From Agrococcus jejuensis (GTDB taxonomy: Bacteria > Actinomycetota > Actinomycetes > Actinomycetales > Microbacteriaceae): 64,000 nucleotides of DNA. The position numbers were made by a program, and so were the translations under genes. A model generated the notes under the pieces. It worked only from the letters and a program-made list of their open reading frames with translations. It searched no databases and was not told the DNA's origin. The stretch covers positions 1-64,000 of the forward strand of contig NZ_VEFR01000003.1 of the NCBI RefSeq assembly GCF_007679035.1, given 5' to 3'. Positions 15,551-26,574 of the stretch are shown here, one piece after another; position 1 is the first letter of the stretch, and each line of letters starts with the position of its first letter.

Positions 15551-18055
15551 ATGCCCCTCCTCGATCACGCCCCCACGCCCTGGAACGCCGACGAGGCGTT
15601 CGACGCGTTCGCAGGGTGGGCGTTCGACGAGCGCGGCCTGAGCCTCTACCCGGCGCAGGAGGAGGCGCTCATGGAGATCGTGAGCGGCGCGAACGTCATC
15701 CTCGCGACGCCCACGGGCACGGGCAAGTCGCTCGTCGCGATCGGCGCGCACTTCGCCGCCGTCGCACAGGGGCGTCGCACCTTCTACACCGCGCCGATCA
15801 AGGCGCTCGTGAGCGAGAAGTTCTTCGACCTCGTCGCGATCTTCGGCGCCGAGCAGGTCGGCATGGTCACGGGCGACTCGTCGGTGAACCCCGACGCGCC
15901 GATCGTGTGCTGCACGGCCGAGATCCTCGCCAACATCGCCCTGCGCCAGGGCGCGGATGCGAACGTCGGCCAGGTCGTGATGGACGAGTTCCACTTCTAC
16001 GCCGACCCGCAGCGCGGCTGGGCGTGGCAGGTGCCGCTGCTCACGCTGCCGCAGGCGCAGTTCGTGCTGATGTCGGCGACGCTCGGCGACGTCGACCGGA
16101 TCGCCGACGACCTCAGCGCGCGCACGGGGCGTGAGACGGCGCAGGTCACGGGCGTCGAGCGCCCCGTGCCGCTGCACTTCCAGTACGCGATGACGCCGGT
16201 GCACGAGACGATCGACGAGCTGCTCGCGACGCAGCGCGCGCCCGTCTACATCGTGCACTTCTCGCAGGCGGCCGCGCTCGAGCGGGCGCAGGCGCTCACC
16301 TCGACGAAGGTCGTGAGCCGCGAGCACCGGGATCGCATCGCGGAGGCGATCGGCGAGTTCCGCTTCACCACGCGGTTCGGGCAGACCCTCTCGCGGCTCG
16401 TGCGCGCGGGCATCGGCGTGCACCACGCGGGCATGCTGCCGAAGTACCGCCGCCTCGTCGAGCAGCTCGCGCAGCAGGGTCTGCTGCGCGTCATCTGCGG
16501 CACCGACACGCTCGGCGTCGGCATCAACGTGCCCATCCGCACCGTGCTCCTCACGGCGCTGACGAAGTTCGACGGGCAGCGGATGCGGCACCTCACGGCG
16601 CGCGAGTTCCACCAGATCGCGGGACGCGCAGGACGTGCCGGGTTCGACACCGCCGGCGACGTCGTCGCGCAGGCGCCCGAGCACGAGGCCGAGAACGCCA
16701 AGCAGCTCGCGAAGGTCGGCGACGACCCGAAGAAGCGTCGCAAGCTCGTGAAGAAGAAGGCGCCCGAGGGGTTCGTGTCGTGGGGCGAGCCGTCGTTCCT
16801 GAGGCTCATCGACGCCGAGCCCGAGCCGTTGCAGTCGCAGATGCAGGTGAGCCACGCGATGCTGCTGAACGTCATCGGGCGCGGCGGCGACGCGTTCGGC
16901 GACATGCGCGACCTCATCCGCGCCTCCCACGGCACGCGCCGGCAGCAGCTCGCCCTCGAGCGGCGCGCGCTCGCGATCTACCGCACGCTGCGGCTGGCCG
17001 GCGTCGTCGAGCAGCATCCCGACCCCGCCGACCCGACGCGGCAGGTCATCCGCCTCACCGTCGACCTGCCCCCGCAGTTCGCGCTCAACCAGCCGCTGTC
17101 GCCCTTCGCGCTCGAGGTCATCGACGTGCTCGATCCCGAGTCGCCCACGCACCACCTCGACGTCGTCTCGGTGATCGAGGCGACGCTCGACGACCCGCGG
17201 CCCATCCTGTCGCAGCAGCAGTTCCTCGCTCGCGGCGAGGCCGTCGCGGCGATGAAGGCCGAGGGCATCGAGTACGACGAGCGCATGGAGCTGCTCGAGG
17301 ACGTCACGCATCCCAAGCCCCTCGAGGAGCTGCTCACCGAGGCGCTGCGCGTCTTCGCGTCGTCGCAGCCGTGGGTCGAGGATGCCGCGCTGTCGCCGAA
17401 GTCGGTCGTGCGCGACATGTGGGAGCGGGCGATGACGTTCGCCGAGTACGTCCAGCACTACGGGCTCGCGCGCTCGGAGGGCCTCGTGCTGCGGTACCTG
17501 TCGGATGCGTACCGCGCGATCCGACAGACGGTGCCGGAGGAGGCGAAGGGCGAGGAGCTCGCCGACGTCATCGAGTGGCTCGGCTCGGTCGTGCGGCAGG
17601 TCGACTCGAGCCTGCTCGACGAGTGGGAGGAGCTCATGCATCCCACCGCCGACGCCGACGGCGCACCCATCGCGCCCCCGCCTCCGCCGACGATCGTCGC
17701 GAACCCGCGCGCGTTCCGCATCCTCGTGCGCAACGCGCTCTTCCAGCGCGTGCAGCTCGCGGCGCTCGACCGCGTGGATGCGCTCGGCGAGCTCGACCCC
17801 GCGTTCGGCGTCGATGCATGGGGCGATGCGCTCGACGCCTACTACGCCGAGCACGACGCGATCGGCGTCGGGGCCGATGCGCGGTCGGCGCGCATGCTCG
17901 ACGTCGACGAGGGTGCGACCTCGTGGGAGGTGCAGCAGATCCTCGCCGACCCGGCCGGCGACCACGACTGGCGCATCTGGGCGACCATCGACCTCGAGGC
18001 GTCGGCGGAGGCCGACGAGGTCGTGCTGCGCGTGACGAGGGTGGGGCGGCTCTAG
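15551..18055 (+). CDS. DEAD/DEAH-box RNA helicase with DUF3516 C-terminal region
   Basis: An 834-aa superfamily 2 helicase. Walker A is TPTGTGKS (residues 53-60), Walker B is the variant DEFH (145-148) in place of DEAH or DEVH, motif III is MSATLG, and motif VI is QIAGRAGRAGFD. The second RecA domain contains VRAGIGVHHAGMLPKYR, as in Ski2/Mtr4-like enzymes. The long C-terminal half has no catalytic motif and fits DUF3516, which is linked to this helicase type in actinobacteria. The likely role is RNA turnover or ribosome maturation, by family analogy. I took the ATG nine bases after GGAGG; the GTG two codons upstream is too close to it. A four-copy repeat element follows the stop. Confidence 0.85.
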   Translation: MPLLDHAPTPWNADEAFDAFAGWAFDERGLSLYPAQEEALMEIVSGANVILATPTGTGKSLVAIGAHFAAVAQGRRTFYTAPIKALVSEKFFDLVAIFGAEQVGMVTGDSSVNPDAPIVCCTAEILANIALRQGADANVGQVVMDEFHFYADPQRGWAWQVPLLTLPQAQFVLMSATLGDVDRIADDLSARTGRETAQVTGVERPVPLHFQYAMTPVHETIDELLATQRAPVYIVHFSQAAALERAQALTSTKVVSREHRDRIAEAIGEFRFTTRFGQTLSRLVRAGIGVHHAGMLPKYRRLVEQLAQQGLLRVICGTDTLGVGINVPIRTVLLTALTKFDGQRMRHLTAREFHQIAGRAGRAGFDTAGDVVAQAPEHEAENAKQLAKVGDDPKKRRKLVKKKAPEGFVSWGEPSFLRLIDAEPEPLQSQMQVSHAMLLNVIGRGGDAFGDMRDLIRASHGTRRQQLALERRALAIYRTLRLAGVVEQHPDPADPTRQVIRLTVDLPPQFALNQPLSPFALEVIDVLDPESPTHHLDVVSVIEATLDDPRPILSQQQFLARGEAVAAMKAEGIEYDERMELLEDVTHPKPLEELLTEALRVFASSQPWVEDAALSPKSVVRDMWERAMTFAEYVQHYGLARSEGLVLRYLSDAYRAIRQTVPEEAKGEELADVIEWLGSVVRQVDSSLLDEWEELMHPTADADGAPIAPPPPPTIVANPRAFRILVRNALFQRVQLAALDRVDALGELDPAFGVDAWGDALDAYYAEHDAIGVGADARSARMLDVDEGATSWEVQQILADPAGDHDWRIWATIDLEASAEADEVVLRVTRVGRL

Positions 18056-18078
18056 GCCCCGTCGAGCACGCCTCCGCA

Positions 18079-18228
18079 CCAGCTGGTCGAGGAGCGCGCG
18101 AGCCGCCAGGCGAGCACGCGTCACGAGACCCGCCGTCGCTGCGGGACGCTCCGGTGCGAGAAGCACTCGCGATGACTCGGGTCTCGTGACGCGGAGGCGC
18201 TGCGCGCCTGCGCTCCTCGACCAGCTGG
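18079..18228. repeat. Nested inverted-repeat element, copy B
   Basis: The outer arms 18079-18097 and 18210-18228 (CCAGCTGGTCGAGGAGCGC) are perfect complements, as are the inner arms 18119-18133 and 18178-18192 (GCGTCACGAGACCCG). The spacer between outer and inner left arms (GCGAGCCGCCAGGCGAGCAC) is shared with copy D. The core is the reverse complement of copy A with about a dozen differences. It sits between the helicase stop and the reductase gene. Confidence 0.92.
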
Positions 18229-18312
18229 TGGGGGAGCATCTCGACGGCTGGCGGAATCCGCCCGCATCCGCGAGCGTTGCAGCCGAGGAATCACGACGCG
18301 AAGGAGCATGGG

Positions 18313-18756
18313 ATGCCGCTGCAGGGAGAGTACGCGCCGAGCACGTCCGACTGGGCGCGCACGCAGGCCGAGACGTACGAGGCGACGAACGGCCAGGAGG
18401 CCGGCACGCTGCGCGACAGCGGGCTGCCCGTGATCGTGCTGACGAGCGTCGGCGCGAAGTCCGGCAAGCTGCGCAAGACCGCGCTCATGCGCGTGGAGCA
18501 CGAGGGCGAGTACCTCGTCGTCGCGTCGCTCGGAGGTGCTCCGAAGCACCCCGTCTGGTACTGGAACATCACGAAGCACCCGCACGTCGAGCTGCAGGAC
18601 GGCGCCGAGCGGCACGACTACGACGTGCGAGAGCTCGAGGGCACCGAGCGCGAGGAGTGGTGGGCGCGCGCCGTCGAGGCGTTCCCGCCCTATGCCGACT
18701 ACCAGCAGAAGACCGAGCGCGTCATCCCCGTGCTGCTGCTCACGCGCTCGTCGTAG
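18313..18756 (+). CDS. Deazaflavin (F420)-dependent nitroreductase-family oxidoreductase
   Basis: A 147-aa split-beta-barrel protein of the DDN family, which uses reduced F420 to reduce quinones or nitro compounds. Family marks are the strand [23 protein letters not shown], in which GAKSGKxRxTxLM is the cofactor phosphate-binding part, the phrase [21 protein letters not shown], and the end [16 protein letters not shown]. The start was chosen at the ATG preceded by GAAGGAG; an upstream ATG would add 12 residues ([12 protein letters not shown]). It is convergent with the winged-helix gene, only 6 bp apart. Confidence 0.85.
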   Translation: MPLQGEYAPSTSDWARTQAETYEATNGQEAGTLRDSGLPVIVLTSVGAKSGKLRKTALMRVEHEGEYLVVASLGGAPKHPVWYWNITKHPHVELQDGAERHDYDVRELEGTEREEWWARAVEAFPPYADYQQKTERVIPVLLLTRSS

Positions 18757-18762
18757 CGAGCG

Positions 18763-19875
18763 TCAGTCGCGCTCGACGGTGACGTCGAGCGCGAGGTCGA
18801 GCGCGTCGCCCAGCCGCGTGACCGCCGCGTCCATCGCGGCGCGCGGCACCGTGACCGCCTCGTCGAACCACGTCACGGCGAGCGCACCGCCCTTCCGCCG
18901 CCATGTGCCGGCCACGACGCCGCCGTGCAGCACGAGGCTGGCGCCGCGCGTCGCGAGTGGGCGCCGGTGGCTGGCGACGAGCGACGCGTCCGACGTGCCA
19001 GGCACGGTGATCCAGGGGTCGTAGCCGGGGATCAGGTGCACGTCGCCCGACGGCTGCGACGCGAGGAGGCCGTCGTGGTCCTCCGCGAGGCACAGGGCCG
19101 GAGTGCCGAGCACGTCGACGCGCGCGATCTCGTCGCCGAGGCCGTCGACCCAGCCGGCGAGGCGCCGTCGTGGCACGCCCAGACCCTCGCCGATCCACTG
19201 CTCGAGGTTCGCGACGGTGAGCGGCGCGAACGATGCGAGCGCCAGGGCCACGAGTCGTCGCCCCGCCTCGTCGAGGTCGAGGTCGTCGATCGCGCGAGGC
19301 TCCGGCTCGTGCAGCGCGAACGTCGTCTCGCCGTCGCGCGCAGGACCGAACCGCAGGTCCCCGAACCAGTGCAGCGGCTTGAGCAGGCTGTCCGCACCGC
19401 TGCCCTCCCTCGCGGCCGTCGCGAGGTGACGCAGGGAGGGGATGCCCTCGAGCAGCGCGCCGATCTCAGCCCGCGTCGCCGGGCCGTCGGCGACGCGCTC
19501 GCGCACGGCCGCGCGCAACGGCTCCCAGTCGTCGAGCGCGAAGTCGCCCTGGCGCTGCCACCGGCCGGTGCGCCAGATGCCCGTCACGAGTCGAGCCGCG
19601 TGCAGCAGCGCCGCGACCTGCGGCGTGGTCACGTACGAGCCGCCGCCGAACGCGTACACGACCACGAGGTCGCGGCGCGCCACCGCCTCCTGGACGTCGG
19701 GTGCCGTGGTCGATCGGATGCGGGCCGCCGTGGTCGCGATGGTGCCCGGCCACGCGCGCACGGCGAGCATCCGCCGCACGACGGCCACGGCATCCGCCTC
19801 GGACGGCTCGTGCAGTCCCTGCCGCGCGAGACGCCATGCGAGCGCACCCGTGCGGGCCGGCGACGTGCTGGTCAT
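18763..19875 (-). CDS. Winged-helix DNA-binding domain protein (YcaQ/AlkX-like family)
   Basis: A 370-aa cytosolic protein matching the HTH_42 (DUF1006) family. Seen in order: N-terminal helices (LAWRLARQGLHEPSEADAV), a segment RRDLVVVYAFGGGSYVTTPQ, a winged-helix unit around GDFALDDWEPLRAAVRE, the phrase SLLKPLHWFGDLRFG, and the C-terminal domain HLIPGYDPWITVPG with GTWRRK near the end. The C-terminal GTW..K feature is typical. Relatives include glycosylases that unhook DNA crosslinks, but many members are uncharacterised, so I do not assign activity. Confidence 0.8.
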   Translation of the reverse strand: MTSTSPARTGALAWRLARQGLHEPSEADAVAVVRRMLAVRAWPGTIATTAARIRSTTAPDVQEAVARRDLVVVYAFGGGSYVTTPQVAALLHAARLVTGIWRTGRWQRQGDFALDDWEPLRAAVRERVADGPATRAEIGALLEGIPSLRHLATAAREGSGADSLLKPLHWFGDLRFGPARDGETTFALHEPEPRAIDDLDLDEAGRRLVALALASFAPLTVANLEQWIGEGLGVPRRRLAGWVDGLGDEIARVDVLGTPALCLAEDHDGLLASQPSGDVHLIPGYDPWITVPGTSDASLVASHRRPLATRGASLVLHGGVVAGTWRRKGGALAVTWFDEAVTVPRAAMDAAVTRLGDALDLALDVTVERD

Positions 19876-19908
19876 GCCGCGAGGCTAGCCGCACCCTCCG
19901 ACGCAGCC

Positions 19909-21207
19909 TCAGCCGCGGTAGAACGCCTCCGCGACGCGCGCGAGCCCCGCGAGGTCGGCGACGCCCGCGAGCTCGCGCGCGGAATGCATCGACAGGATCG
20001 GGATGCCCACGTCGACGGTGCGGATGCCGAGTCGCGTGGCCGTGATCGGCCCGATGGTCGAGCCGCACGGCACGGTGTTGTTCGAGACGAACTCCTGCAC
20101 GGGCACGCCGGCCGACTCGCTCCAGCCGCGCCACGCAGCCTCGCCGGCACCGTCGGTCGCGTATCGCTGGTTCGCGTTGATCTTGAGGATGGGTCCCGAG
20201 CCGAGCAGCGGTCGCACGACGGGGTCGTGCTTCTCGGGGTAGTTCGGATGCACCGAGTGGCCGACGTCGCTCGACACGTGCCACGACGCCGCCATCGCCC
20301 GCATCCGCTCCTCGCGCGTCGCGCCGAGGGCGATGCCGATGCGCTCGAGCACCTCGTCGAGGAACGGGCCTGCGGCACCCGTGCGGGTCTCCGAGCCGAT
20401 CTCCTCGTGGTCGAAGATCGCGAGCACCGGGACGTGGTCGGCGTCGAAGCCGTCGGCGATCGTCGACAGCGCGACGACGCCCGCGTGCACGCTCGCGAGG
20501 TCGTCGAGGCGGCCGGAGGCGAAGAACGCGTCGTCCTTGCCGAACACGGCGCCGCGCGCCGCATCCGCGACCGACAGGTCGTAGCCGCGCACGCGGTCGA
20601 GGTCGACGCCGGCGATGCCCGCGAGCTCGCCGAGGAGGTCGGCGGACTCGGGCGAGCCGAGCCCCCACACGGGCTGCGTGTGCGCCTGGCGGTCGAGCGT
20701 GAGCCCATCGTTCGCCGAGCGGTCGAGGTGGATGGCGAGCTGCGGCAGGCGCAGCAGGGGGCCGGAGTCGACGAGCACCTCGGCGCCGTCGTCGAGCACG
20801 AGACGGCCGGCGAGGCGCAGCTCGCGGTCGAGCCACGAGTTCAGCAGCGGTCCGCCGTAGATCTCCACGCCCGCCTGCAGCCAGCCGAGTCGCCCGGTCG
20901 TCGGCTGCGGCTTGAGCACGAAGCCGGGGGAGTCGGTGTGCGCGCCGAGGATGCGCACGGGCGTCGTCGCCGTCGCGGAGGCGGGCACGATCCACGCGAT
21001 CGCCGCGCCGTCGCGCACCACGAGGTAGGCGCCGGGCGCCGTCGGCCAGGCATCGCCCTCGGCCAGCCGAGCGAAGCCGACCGACTCGAGCCGGCGCGCG
21101 ACCTCGGCCGCGGCGTGCAGCGCCGACGGGGATGCCGCGACGAGGTCGGCGAGATCCTCGGCGTGGGCGATCGGATCGGCTGCTGCGGGCACGGGGAGGA
21201 CCTCCAT
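19909..21207 (-). CDS. M18 family aminopeptidase (aspartyl aminopeptidase-like)
   Basis: A 432-aa cytosolic metallopeptidase that removes N-terminal acidic residues, working as a large oligomer with two metal ions. Conserved pieces are the metal ligand in LGAHTDSPGF, the GRLDD metal region, the DHEEIGS motif with the catalytic and bridging acids, SSDVGHSVHPNY, and the last ligand in ILSMHSARELAG. Length and order match M18. The start is the ATG at 21205-21207, with AAGGA a little upstream. It lies 20 bp downstream of the DUF3054 gene on the same strand and probably shares a transcript from purF. Confidence 0.92.
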   Translation of the reverse strand: MEVLPVPAAADPIAHAEDLADLVAASPSALHAAAEVARRLESVGFARLAEGDAWPTAPGAYLVVRDGAAIAWIVPASATATTPVRILGAHTDSPGFVLKPQPTTGRLGWLQAGVEIYGGPLLNSWLDRELRLAGRLVLDDGAEVLVDSGPLLRLPQLAIHLDRSANDGLTLDRQAHTQPVWGLGSPESADLLGELAGIAGVDLDRVRGYDLSVADAARGAVFGKDDAFFASGRLDDLASVHAGVVALSTIADGFDADHVPVLAIFDHEEIGSETRTGAAGPFLDEVLERIGIALGATREERMRAMAASWHVSSDVGHSVHPNYPEKHDPVVRPLLGSGPILKINANQRYATDGAGEAAWRGWSESAGVPVQEFVSNNTVPCGSTIGPITATRLGIRTVDVGIPILSMHSARELAGVADLAGLARVAEAFYRG

Positions 21208-21227
21208 CGGTGGCGGGTCCTTCGAGG

Positions 21228-21620
21228 CTATCGCCGCCCGGCTGCCTCGTCGGCGGTGCGGCGCAGCACGCCGAGCAGGTGCGCGACGACGCGCCAGCCC
21301 ACGAGGAGCAGCAGCAGCGTGAGCGCCGCGACGATCACGAACGCCAGCGCGGTGCCCTCGCCGAGCAGCATCCGCCCCAGCATCCCGCCGACGAGCGTCA
21401 CGATCCAGATGGGCAGCCCCGCGCGCACCGGCGCATGCGGTGCCCGCCACGCGAGCGACCCGACCCATCCGACGGCGAGCGCCACGAGGAACGGCAGCGC
21501 CGTCAGCGCGACGCCGCCGACCGTGAACGACTCGTGGCTCGCCCGCCCGACGGCGGCGAACAGCACCACCGACGCGACGTCGATGCCGACGGCGGCGCCG
21601 ATCTGGCGAGCGGTGGCCAC
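21228..21620 (-). CDS. DUF3054 membrane protein
   Basis: A 130-aa membrane protein with four hydrophobic segments: about residues 6-22 (IGAAVGIDVASVVLFAA), 30-48, 58-76 (GLPIWIVTLVGGMLG) and 84-110. The phrase DVASVVLFAAVGRASH and the later LVGGMLGRMLLGEGTALAF fit DUF3054, an actinobacterial family of unknown role. The GTG start lies 5 bp after the purF stop, so it is probably translated by reinitiation as part of the purF operon. No function is inferred from that link. Confidence 0.8.
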   Translation of the reverse strand: MATARQIGAAVGIDVASVVLFAAVGRASHESFTVGGVALTALPFLVALAVGWVGSLAWRAPHAPVRAGLPIWIVTLVGGMLGRMLLGEGTALAFVIVAALTLLLLLVGWRVVAHLLGVLRRTADEAAGRR

Positions 21621-21625
21621 GCGCG

Positions 21626-23080
21626 TCAGCTCAGCTGCGTCCGCTCGACCCACGAGAGGTACTCGTCGGTGACGGTGCCCGTGACGTACTCGCCCGTGAA
21701 GCACGACATGTCGAGGCCGGGGATGTCGGTGCCCTCGAGGATCGCCGCCTGCATGTCGGCGACCTCCTGGAACACCGTGTAGTCGGCGCCGAGGGCGGTG
21801 TTGACCTCGGGGATCGTCTTGCCCGCCGCGATGAGCTCGGCGCGCGAGGGCATGTTGATGCCGTACACGTGCGGGTAGCGCACGGGCGGCGCTGCCGACG
21901 TGAACGTGACCTTGTTCGCGCCCGCCTGGCGCGTCATCTCCACGATCTCGCGGCTCGTCGTGCCGCGCACGATCGAGTCGTCGACGATGAGCACGTTCTT
22001 GCCTCGGAACTCGCTCGGCATCGCGTTGAGCTTCTGGCGCACCGACTTCTTGCGCTGCTCCTGCCCCGGCATGATGAACGTTCGACCGACGTAGCGGTTC
22101 TTGTAGTAGCCCTCGCGGTACTCGATGCCGAGACGCCGCGCGACCTGCATCGCCGCCGGGCGGGCGGAGTCGGGGATGGGCATGACCACGTCGATGTCGC
22201 CGCTCGGCGTGTACTGCTCGATCGTCTTCGCGAGCTGGTCGCCGAGGCGCAGGCGCGCGTCGTAGACGCCGATGCCGTTCATCGTCGAGTCGGGACGCGC
22301 GAGGTACACGTACTCGAACGAGCACGGCATGAGCACGGGGTTCGGGTGGCACTGGGCCGACACCATCTCGCCGTCGAGCGTGATGAACACGGCCTCGCCG
22401 GGCGCGACGTCGCGCACGACCTCATAGCCCGACGCCTCGAGCACGAGCGACTCCGACGCGAGCACCCACTCCATCCGGTTGCCCGCCGGACGACGACCGA
22501 GGATGAGGGGGCGGATGCCGTACGGGTCGCGGAAGCCGAGGAGGCCGTGGCCGGCGATGAGCGCGATCGCGGCGTACGAGCCCTCGACGCGCTCGTGCAC
22601 GCGACGCACGGCGGTGAAGAGCTGGTCGGCGTCGAGGCCCGAGCCGTTCACGAGCTGCTGCAGCTCGGAGCCGAGCACGTTGACGAGCATCTCGGTGTCG
22701 GAGCCCGAGTTCACGTGGCGCATGTCGAGCGTCTCGAGCTGTGCGGCGAGCTCGCGCGTGTTCGTGAGGTTGCCGTTGTGCACGAGCACGATGCCGTAGG
22801 GCGCGTTCACGTAGAACGGCTGCGCCTCGAGCTCGTTCGACGCCTCGCCCTTCGTGGCGTAGCGCACGTGGCCGAGGCCGGCGTTGCCGAGCAGCGTGCG
22901 CATGTCGCGGGTGCGGAACGCCTCGCGCACCTGCCCCTGCGCCTTGCGGATGTGGGCATGCCGACCATCGATGGTGGCGATGCCGCAGGAGTCCTGGCCC
23001 CGATGCTGGAGCAGTGCCAGCGCGTCGTAGACCTGCTGGTTGACGGGGCTGGTCGAGACCAGACCGACGATGCCGCACAC
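21626..23080 (-). CDS. purF: Amidophosphoribosyltransferase
   Basis: Catalyses the committed step of purine synthesis: PRPP plus glutamine gives phosphoribosylamine. It is 484 aa. The N-terminal nucleophile cysteine follows the initiator directly (M-C-G-I-V-G), so no propeptide is needed. Glutaminase-domain marks are HRGQDSCGI, GHVRYATKG and VHNGNLTN; the PRPP-binding loop is VLIVDDSIVRGTTS. The start is GTG with an AGGAG about 12 bases upstream. It heads a probable purF-DUF3054-M18 operon. Adenylate/guanylate feedback control is usual for the family but not readable here. Confidence 0.96.
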   Translation of the reverse strand: MCGIVGLVSTSPVNQQVYDALALLQHRGQDSCGIATIDGRHAHIRKAQGQVREAFRTRDMRTLLGNAGLGHVRYATKGEASNELEAQPFYVNAPYGIVLVHNGNLTNTRELAAQLETLDMRHVNSGSDTEMLVNVLGSELQQLVNGSGLDADQLFTAVRRVHERVEGSYAAIALIAGHGLLGFRDPYGIRPLILGRRPAGNRMEWVLASESLVLEASGYEVVRDVAPGEAVFITLDGEMVSAQCHPNPVLMPCSFEYVYLARPDSTMNGIGVYDARLRLGDQLAKTIEQYTPSGDIDVVMPIPDSARPAAMQVARRLGIEYREGYYKNRYVGRTFIMPGQEQRKKSVRQKLNAMPSEFRGKNVLIVDDSIVRGTTSREIVEMTRQAGANKVTFTSAAPPVRYPHVYGINMPSRAELIAAGKTIPEVNTALGADYTVFQEVADMQAAILEGTDIPGLDMSCFTGEYVTGTVTDEYLSWVERTQLS

Positions 23081-23160
23081 GGGTGGGTGGCTCCTGACGG
23101 TTCAGAGCGGAGAAGGGGCGGGTCGAGCCTACTCCTCGGCCCGTGCCGTCCGGCGACGCG

Positions 23161-23502
23161 TCAGGCGACGGCGGGCAGGGCGCTGCCGCCCGCGCCCGTG
23201 GCGGGCGCGACCCCGGAGGGGCGCTCCGCGCGCACTGCGTCGCACCGTCGTCGGGCCTCGGCGAGCAGCCATGCAGCGATGGAGGCCCCGCGGCTGCGCA
23301 GACGCGGGGCGCGCTGCCACGCCTCGACGAGCAGCGAGTGCATGAGCGCGGCCGCGCGATCGGCATCCATCGCGCGCGTCAGGGCTCCGTACACGCGCGG
23401 GGCGATGAGGTCGTACAGGTCGGCGAACGCCTCGCGGTCGCCACCGGCGACGCGGCGCTCCAGGTCGTCCAGCGTCGTCGCATCCATGCTCACCCCGTCC
23501 AT
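23161..23502 (-). CDS. Sigma-70 region 2-like protein without region 4
   Basis: A 113-aa protein that resembles only the region 2 core of an ECF sigma factor. RRVAGGDREAFADLYDLIAPRVYGAL matches the R-x-x-x-G-D-x-x-A-F-x-x-L-Y opening, and AWLLAEARRRCDAVR matches the later W-L-x-x-x-x-R part. The usual region 4 helix-turn-helix is absent; the protein ends in a Gly/Ala tail (GVAPATGAGGSALPAVA). Such proteins could bind RNA polymerase or an anti-sigma factor without recognising a -35 element. Two starts are possible, 15 bp apart. It lies 80 bp upstream of purF, on the same strand and reading toward it, and may be co-transcribed with it. Confidence 0.65.
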   Translation of the reverse strand: MDGVSMDATTLDDLERRVAGGDREAFADLYDLIAPRVYGALTRAMDADRAAALMHSLLVEAWQRAPRLRSRGASIAAWLLAEARRRCDAVRAERPSGVAPATGAGGSALPAVA

Positions 23503-23580
23503 CGGCCCTCACCGGAAAGAGTGCCGGAGCCGCAATCGTCGTGCGCGGCCTTGACGAGCGCGCGACGGTGTGGTGCCGCG

Positions 23581-25698
<2,118 letters not shown>

Positions 25699-25732
25699 GC
25701 CTCGAGGCTAGGTGCACCCGCCGACGCGCCGG

Positions 25733-26053
25733 TCAGCGCGCGTCGGCCGGTGGCATCGGGTCGGGTTGCCGAGCGGGGGCGACCTGCGCGGAGGATGCGG
25801 ATGCGGCGTCACCCGCGGGGCGTCGCGCAACGAACGAGAGCACGAGTCCGCCGCCGACCACGGCCGAGCCGAGCGGCACGGCCACGCGCGCGACGAGGTC
25901 GCCGACGGCGAAGACCACGCCGAGCAGCGATCGGTCGAGCTGCGTGCCGCTCGCCCGGGTCCCGGCGCTGACGCCGAGCATGAGGAGCTGCTGCAGGATG
26001 AGGCCGGCGGCGATGATCGCGGCGCCGACGATGGCGATGGTGCGAGGTCGCAT
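25733..26053 (-). CDS. Small two-helix membrane protein, function unknown
   Basis: A 106-aa protein with hydrophobic segments at about residues 6-26 (IAIVGAAIIAAGLILQQLLML) and 50-75 (VVFAVGDLVARVAVPLGSAVVGGGLVLSF), then a Pro/Ala-rich cytosolic tail. The ATG at 26053 has a good AAGGAG site seven bases upstream. It lies 34 bp upstream of recQ on the same strand, reading into it, so it is probably the first gene of that transcript. I do not recognise the family. Confidence 0.65.
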   Translation of the reverse strand: MRPRTIAIVGAAIIAAGLILQQLLMLGVSAGTRASGTQLDRSLLGVVFAVGDLVARVAVPLGSAVVGGGLVLSFVARRPAGDAASASSAQVAPARQPDPMPPADAR

Positions 26054-26141
26054 GCGCGGCTCCTTCGTCGTCGTCCGCGCACGGTACCGGCCGTGCCTGG
26101 ACGCGCGTGGCACGCCGACGCCGTCCTCGTCAGCGATCGGG

Positions 26142-26525
26142 TCAGGCGCGCACCCAGTCGTGCACGAGGCGCAGCAGGTCGTCGAGGCGCTCGTCGACGT
26201 CCGGCGCCGCCAGCACGACCTGTCCGCGCTCGTCGGTGATCATGGACAGCAGCCCGCTGGGGTCGTCGAACCGGAAGGGCGTCGCGTCGTCGACCGGCCG
26301 CACGCCCCGGTGCAGGATGAGCGAGACGCGGTCCGTCGGACGCAAGTGGAAGGTCACGCGATCGACGTCGTCGACGGCGAGGCTCGGCGCCCTCCACTTG
26401 ATGCGCTCCACGAGCTGCGGCTCGCGGTCGAGGATCGCGAGACGGATCCGCTGCACGTGTCCGGCCATCGGATGGTCGAGGGCATCCATGAACGCGTCGA
26501 CCTCGACGGACCTGTTGGCCAGCAT
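26142..26525 (-). CDS. DUF1801 (YdhG-like) domain protein
   Basis: A 127-aa cytosolic protein. The pattern EVDAFMDALDHPMAGHVQRIRLAIL...LVERIKWRAPSLAV is typical of DUF1801, where a helix pair precedes the K-W-x-x-P-x-x strand. The later VSLILHRGV and the end DERLDDLLRLVHDWV complete the small alpha/beta fold. These proteins resemble frataxin-like or SRPBCC-type folds; biochemical function is unknown. A TACCGT element six bases before the ATG indicates a leaderless transcript. Confidence 0.78.
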   Translation of the reverse strand: MLANRSVEVDAFMDALDHPMAGHVQRIRLAILDREPQLVERIKWRAPSLAVDDVDRVTFHLRPTDRVSLILHRGVRPVDDATPFRFDDPSGLLSMITDERGQVVLAAPDVDERLDDLLRLVHDWVRA

Positions 26526-26574
26526 GGGGCCACGGTAGGCGCACGGGAGCGGCACCGCCACCATGCTCCCGGCC

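Noticed and set aside
21500..23160. Purine or PRPP riboswitch before purF or purL
   Set aside because: The gap between the purF start and the next gene is only 80 bp, and no conserved riboswitch core is visible there or before purL.
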